From Juglans regia (taxonomy: Eukaryota > Streptophyta > Magnoliopsida > Fagales > Juglandaceae): a DNA stretch of 64,000 nucleotides. Numbering within the stretch: position 1 is the stretch's first letter; every line of letters begins with the position of its first letter. Made by a program: the position numbers and the translations under genes. Of this stretch, positions 58,343-64,000 are shown piece after piece. The notes under the pieces were generated by a model. It worked only from the letters and a program-made list of their open reading frames with translations, was not told where the DNA came from and made no database searches. The stretch is taken from NCBI RefSeq assembly GCF_001411555.2, contig NC_049904.1, forward strand, positions 33,251,473 through 33,315,472, in the 5' to 3' direction.

Positions 58343-58609
58343 AAAAGAATAGTTCTTTTTTTTATATATGTATTTTTATGATGAAGTTCAAAATGACTGT
58401 TCAAAACTTATTTAAAATTTATACAAATCATTACTTTTCTATATATGTATAATATGCTATCTGCTTTCACTGTATGCATGCCTCAGAGGTCAGAAGCCGT
58501 GTGAGAGCAGCGTAGCTGATTATGATCCCGGATCTGTTAATTAATTAGACGGTTCAGAGAATTTCTACATATTTTTCCCCTCTCTCCCTCCTGTTGTCAA
58601 AATTTAGGT

Positions 58610-58800
58610 AAAAGATGAGTGAAGTCGAAATTAAAATTAAAAATTAAATAAAATATTATTAAAATATATTTTTTTAATTTTAAAATTTAAAAAAGTTAAA
58701 TTATTTATTTTATTTTATATAAAAATTTAAAAAAATTATAATGATTAGATTAAATTAGATTAGATGAGATGAATTGAGAAAAGTTATAAAAACAAACGAG
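58610..58800. mobile_element. MITE family A copy 4, second block copy
   Basis: Same as 31960-32150, inside the duplicated block. Confidence 0.65.
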
Positions 58801-59530
58801 AATTTAATATTAATGTTTCACAACCACTATATTAATATATGGTTGTTTTTATGGTTCTTCAGAAATTTTTTTTGTATTAAAAATTGTACAATTTTAATTT
58901 TCTTCTAAAAAAAAATTCTGCTAGCTTCTTTTTTTAATAAATGCGAAGTCAACTATTTTGTTCTTCTAAAAAAAAAAGTTCTACTAGTTTTTTTTTTTTT
59001 TTTTAATAAATGCAAAGTCAACTATTTTTTTTTCTTGGTGATAAAGTCAGCCAAAATTTAAATACAAAGTCAACATTTTGCCGGTCATTACAGGAATTTA
59101 TACACGTATATATACGTGTGATTAATACATGCAGTACGTATAATGTGGACCCCGACGACCCAGGCGCTCTAGCTAGCTAGCTACAGCTAGCTCTGAGTTT
59201 AAAGACTAAACCTAGGATTGCATCAAATTAAGATCAAGACTTTTAAATTTTAATATATACAATTAATCGCGTAAAACCGACGTGCATCCACATAAACCAT
59301 GCAAGAACGTCCAACTGTATGTGTTAATTCGGGATAGAATAGCTAGCTGTATCGTTGAGAATTGCGTGTGAATGAATTCAACACATGATGATCTGTTGGT
59401 TCTGGTTGTACGTCTCCTACGTGTAGATCATTACTTAATTGGTTCACTACTCACTAGCTAGCTTAGGCCTTAGTTCCTTAATTTGTTTATTTTTTATTTT
59501 TATTTTTTTATTATTATTATAGTAATGTTT
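58801..59530. other. Intergenic sequence in block copy 2
   Basis: Same content as 32151-32880. No gene seen. Confidence 0.5.
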
Positions 59531-61002
59531 ATTAGTATTGAAGCACTAGATCAGCCTGCTGCCATTAGTCCAATAGAAGGCACCCATGCGCACAAGGAGT
59601 CCATGGATTGCCTAACAAACTCTAGCATAGCTGTCAAGAGCAAAACAACCGTGCCATCTGTCCTACTCTAGAAGATTCTCTTGTAACTAACTAAATGGTT
59701 GTACACCGTCTGATCAATTTATGATCAGATCATTAGTCTTGTTATAAGTGTATAAATATGGACTGTGACTGTAATAAACAGTGTGAAAGTTTTCAGAAAG
59801 TATTGAATGGAATACTCTGCCTTCTAAGACATTTTCTCGAATGGCTTGTGTGCTATTTCCTTATCTTCTTCCTTGATTTTATATGGTATCAGAGCCATCC
59901 ACGGACTAAAGTCCTCTTAGTTTTTACAACAATGACCACTTCAGAAAACACCACTGTTATTCCTACCTCCTCCCCGCCACCTTCTATCGGTCCCACTATC
60001 ATTCATTCCTCCACTTATTGCATCAACATAAAACTCACGCATGAAAACTACTTACTCTGGAAGGCACAAATAGTGTCGTTCCTCAAAGGTCATCATCTAT
60101 TCGGTTTCGTTGATGGTTCTCATCCTCCACCCCCCTCTGTGGTCAACAACCTATCAAATCCGGATCATCATACCTGGGTCTTGCAAGATCAATTGATAAT
60201 TTCCACTATCAATGCTTCTCTCTCAGATAGTATTCTTACACAGGTCTTAAATTGTAATACCTCGCACGAGGTCTGGCACACTCTTGAGACTATGTTCTCT
60301 GCACAGTCTTCTGCACACATTATGCAGACAAAATTTCAATTAGCTACACTTAAGAAGAGGTCTGATTCCATTACAACTTATTTTAACAAAGCTACGGCTC
60401 TTGCATCCACCTTAGGTGCTGCGGGTTATCCTCTTCCGAGCTCTGACTTTGTTACTTGTTAGCTGGTCTTGGCAGTGACTTGAATCCTTAGTCACTTCCC
60501 TCACCACACGTCCGGAACCTTTATCTACCCCTCAAGTGTTTAGCTATCTATTAAATCATGAGTCTCGCATCACACATCAAACTAATTCTCTTTTTTCAGA
60601 CACTTCCATTGCAGCAAACTCCACTGTTCGGAACACAAATTCGGGGGGCTATTGAAGCACTAGATCAGCCTGCTGCCATCAATCCAACAGAAGGCACCCA
60701 TGCGCACAAGGAGTCCATGGATTGCCTAACAAACTCCAGCATAGCTGTCAAGAGCAAAACAACTGTGCCATCTGTCCCACTCTAGAAGATTCTCTTGTAA
60801 CTGACTAAATGGTTGTACACCGTCTGATCAATTTATGATCAAATCATTTGTCTTGTTATAAGTGTATAAATATGGACTGTGGCTGTAATAAACAGTGTGA
60901 AAGTTTTCAGAAAGTATTGAATGGAATACTCTGCCTTCTAAGGCATTTTCTCGAATGGCTTGTGTGCTATTTCCTTATCTTCTTCCTTGATTTTATAATT
61001 AG
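59531..61002 (+). mobile_element. Mini-Copia with TA...TA LTR ends, block copy 2
   Basis: LTRs at 59536-59883 and 60650-60997, TSD ATTAG at 59531-59535 and 60998-61002, and primer-binding site TGGTATCAGAGCC at 59884. The gag frame from 59932 is cut short by a 4-bp deletion near 60455 (stop at about 60460), losing the last residues found in copy 1. Confidence 0.9.
59932..60462 (+). pseudogene. Copia gag of the mini-element, block copy 2 (frameshifted)
   Basis: Identical to the 33282-33845 frame except for one codon change (GAVGY to GAAGY) and the 4-bp deletion, which makes it end in DFVTC-stop instead of continuing to GLGSDLNP. Confidence 0.85.
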
Positions 61003-61444
61003 GAATAATAGAATCTCGAATATATAATTAATTAATTTAGTACTTAGAAAAGAAAATGGCTCATAGATTATTTATATTGTCAACTAATAAATATAACTAT
61101 TTATTAATTCCCATGTGAAATATGAAACATAATTAATTATAATAGATTGGGAAATTTATAAAATGATGGCTCTCACGACATTAACTCATTTTGACCATAC
61201 CTTATATAATCAATATTATTAATATATATAACTCGAAGTTCATCTTAATTTGTCACGTTGAATAGATTGGGAAAGCATTACTAATTATAATAATCATACA
61301 TCTATACCAATTTTAGTTAGTGCACATATACTATAATTAAAAGTACTTAGCAAGAGGCAACGGGCCTAACTCTTTAGAAATTCCACTGCGCGCCTTTAAC
61401 AAAATCACATACGCACGGCCACCTCGTTAATTTGGGCATGAATT

Positions 61445-61492
<48 letters not shown>

Positions 61493-62862
61493 GAAACCTT
61501 TACCAGTAATATTATTTAATCGATGAGATAAAGACTCACTAGTCTTCCTTTTTTTCATTAGTTCTAATTTAAATATATTAAAAAAATCCCAAGTTTCTTC
61601 AAAGACTGAGAAATGTATTTTAGTTTTAGGCCCTGAAAAAAGATAAAAAAAAAGAAAAAGAAAAAGAAAAGGCTAGTTCTTATATGCACGCACAAAACCG
61701 GCCCATCATATTGAAGCCTTAAAGTTGGGCCCAAGGAAAAGCTGGGTTATTTGTATATCGGCTTAATTCACCAAGCACTGATGATGATTATCGTGAGCGT
61801 ATGGTTGCCTTTTGTTAATTACATATATATTTTTTTTAATTCTCAATTAAATTCCCTACAGAATTTAAATATATGATCCTGTGAATTAAAGTCATTATTA
61901 TGTTTGATTGATCTCGTAGACGAATTTGGTCTATGATCAATTCCTATATACTAGATGCATGGCATGCACTTTCGCTGGTAGTAGTTGGATTAATAATCAA
62001 TTAAGCACGTTGCTCATGTGCATGTACGTACTGTATTCTTGAGAATCATGACAAGTTTCCAAATTATACACGTACATCATTGAGTTGTTTATGGCTAGCT
62101 AGCTTGTTCAAGCCATAATAAACAACTGAATATATATTAGTGGTTTTACCCCTTCATGCCCGCCGGAGTACTTCCTTAATTATATATATATATATATATA
62201 TATATCCTAGAAAATAATTAAGCAAATGATTAATAGAATTTAATTCCAATATACAACATGAAGACATGCACCGTTTTTTATCATCTTGATCAGATACAGC
62301 TAGCCAGTTCGGCCCGGCCAAGTTTTTTCAGAAAGACATGATGAGAAGATCAATGCATGCGAAGTTATGGGAATTAATGCAAACTTATAATTACAACGAT
62401 CATCAGTCGAGACAAGCGCCGATCGAAGATATATAGCATTTGGTGGTTCTTGAAGTTGGCGTTAATGGAGTACTAATTCTAATTAAATATATAGTTGAGA
62501 ACGTACATGATCTGCGGCTGGGAGCCAAAAAAAATCCAAGTTTCCCTGAAAAGACACATGCAGGAGGACCCCTGAGTGTGTGTGTGTGTGTGTGTTATAT
62601 TGCTATTCCTCCCAATAAATGACATTTTGCTTTCAGTTTTCTTTGTTCTACCAATTAAATTAAGAGATAAAAGTTTCAAATCGGCCTTTCTTCGGGCCGC
62701 CTGGTATAAGTATCATGTAGCCCTAATACTAATGATAAACCGGCCGTTGGATTAATACATAAAAGACTACTCGATCCCAATATCATATTTTAGCTTGTTT
62801 CCGATAATATGATATATACAAAATATAATATTTTTCTATACATAATATAAGCTACTAGCAAC
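61003..62862. other. Intergenic sequence in block copy 2
   Basis: Matches 34357-36192, with (AT)19 at 61452-61489 and (GT)10 at 62576-62595. No gene seen. Confidence 0.6.
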
Positions 62863-64000
62863 GCCTCTGTCAAGGATATGTTACCAACGTAATCCTCGGC
62901 TTCATCTATTGTCCTTAATCTTAGGAGATTTATTTGTTCACATCAATTCTTTCCTTTTCTATTGTAATAAGTCTTTATACCTTGATTTGTAATTATTCAA
63001 ATTGATAATATATATAGAAGAAATACTCACCATGATTATGGTGGTGACTTTGCTAAAAAATTAATATGGTATCAACAGCCCGCTCGAATTAACCTCCATC
63101 GATCCCTCTTGCTTCCATGGCTGCCGAAAACACCTCACCCACCCTTCTCCCCTTCAATACCATGATTCAAATGGTAACCATCAAATTATCCTCCTCCAAT
63201 TATCTCGTATGGAAAAGTCAGCTTCTTCCTCTCCTTGAAAGCCAAGAACTACTCAGACATGTGGATGGAACTCTTGCACCTCCTCCATGGTTTGACCCTG
63301 TTGGCTCTCAGACGCCAAACATCAAACACTTGGTGTGGAAGAATACTGACTAGCGACTCTTGAGCCTCTTGCTCTCCTCCCTCACGCAGGAAGTCATGGC
63401 CGAGTTTGTGGGTCTTTCCACCTCACGGGAAGTCTGGCTAGCCCTCAAAAATCGTCTCAAGGACTATTTATAGTTGATGAAATGAGGGATGCGTTCGGTA
63501 ATCGAATATGCTCAGGCGTTCAAGGCCCTTTGCAATCAACTTCATGCCATCGGAAGACTTGTCGACGGCACTGATAAAGTTCACTAGTTCCTCTGAAGAC
63601 TGGGTTCGGAGTTCACTAGCTTTTCCACCGCCCAAATGGCTCAAACTCCCCTGCCTTCCTTCATTGATCTAGTCTCCAAGGCTGAAAGTTTCGACCTTTT
63701 CCATAAGTTCCTTAAATCTTCTGGTTCTTCAACTGCCACTGAACTTCTTTGGCTTACCCATCTACTTCATGATCTCAAGGTTCCCATTTCACCGACGCCT
63801 ATTCTCTTATGTGACAACAAAAGTGTGATCTTCTTAAGCTCCAATCCCGTTTCCCATAAACGGGCCAAACATGTTGAATTAGATTATCATTTTCTTCGAA
63901 AACTTGTTGTTGCTGGCAAACTTCGCACTCAATATGTGCCCTCTCATCTACAAGTTGCCGACCTCTTCACCAAAAGTGTTTCTCGACCTCTCTTCAAATT
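62863..64000 (+). mobile_element. Gag/RNase H mini-Copia, block copy 2, cut by the window end
   Basis: TSD GCCTC at 62863-62867, 5' LTR at 62868-63066, primer-binding site TGGTATCAACAGCC at 63067, gag start at 63117, RNase H end reaching PTPILLCDNKSVI and VADLFTKSVS near the edge. It differs from copy 1 at about ten positions in this stretch, including V to L and A to V changes in the RNase H motif. The 3' LTR is outside the window. Confidence 0.85.

Larger units (their letters stand above)
57133..64000. repeat. Long duplicated block, copy 2 (partner of 30485-37330)
   Basis: Runs to the window edge, so its right end is unknown. The offset to copy 1 is 26,648 at the left and 26,650 from 31.02 kb, falls to 26,646 after a 4-bp deletion in the gag frame, then rises to 26,670 through an (AT) expansion of 18 bases and a (GT) expansion of 6. 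By eye no substitution is seen from 57666 to about 60420; about 6 follow up to 63070 and about 9 in the last 760 bases. All transposons of copy 1 are present at the same places. Confidence 0.95.

Noticed and set aside
53062..64000. CRISPR arrays, rRNA or tRNA genes in the repetitive right part and elsewhere
   Set aside because: Repeats are long, few and TE-derived; no regular short repeat-spacer pattern, rRNA core or tRNA cloverleaf was found in the window.

Overview
This is nuclear DNA of a dicot plant, probably a tree. The evidence is intron-rich genes with plant-specific products, abundant Copia and LINE debris, many short AT-rich inverted-repeat elements of the CTCGTTTGTTTTC...CATCTCATCTCAT type, and one 100-N scaffold gap. 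The short-element families recall Juglandaceae/Fagales genomes, but that placement is inference from memory.

Layout. (1) 1-13.8 kb, + strand: the 3' two-thirds of a VIRILIZER gene (m6A methyltransferase complex subunit). Fourteen exons can be placed with consistent splice phases, ending in the family-typical C-terminus. Its introns carry a 748-bp hAT-type MITE with an 8-bp target duplication, a decayed LINE with an LTR fragment inside it, and an antisense LINE RNase H fragment. (2) 15.9-16.7 kb: an intact Dof zinc-finger transcription factor. (3) 17.1-21.6 kb: a complete but coding-dead Copia element with 483-bp LTRs and TSD TATTG. (4) 25.6-39.4 kb, - strand: two intronless U-box/ARM E3 ligase genes, one PUB22/23-like and one PUB24-like. 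Between them lie a TIR-like element with a possible captured exon and two internally deleted Copia elements (LTR ends TA...TA with TSD ATTAG; and a gag-RNase H remnant with TSD GCCTC). (5) 40.2-48.5 kb: a LINE remnant, MITEs, microsatellites and a non-autonomous LTR element coding a plant-transposon-type domain. (6) 51.2-52.9 kb, + strand: a BTB/POZ gene of the At3g05675 type. In Arabidopsis At3g05675 neighbours the VIRILIZER locus At3g05680, so the two ends of this window are an expanded ancient gene pair. (7) After the gap at 52962-53061: a direct repeat, a truncated Copia element, and from 57133 to the window end a near-identical second copy of 30485-37330.

The most striking structure is that last duplication: at least 6.87 kb, offset about 26.65 kb, with mosaic identity. 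The first ~530 bp are only ~93% alike, the next ~2.7 kb showed no difference by eye, and divergence rises again toward the right edge. The LTR pairs inside the block differ far more from each other (~3.4% and ~6%) than the two block copies do. The block was therefore duplicated, converted, or duplicated in assembly, long after its transposons inserted. The right breakpoint and a possible third PUB gene lie beyond the window.

Working genes supported here are VIR, Dof, PUB23-like, PUB24-like and the BTB gene. Nearly everything else is transposable-element material or sequence in which I see no gene. All identity figures were counted by eye.
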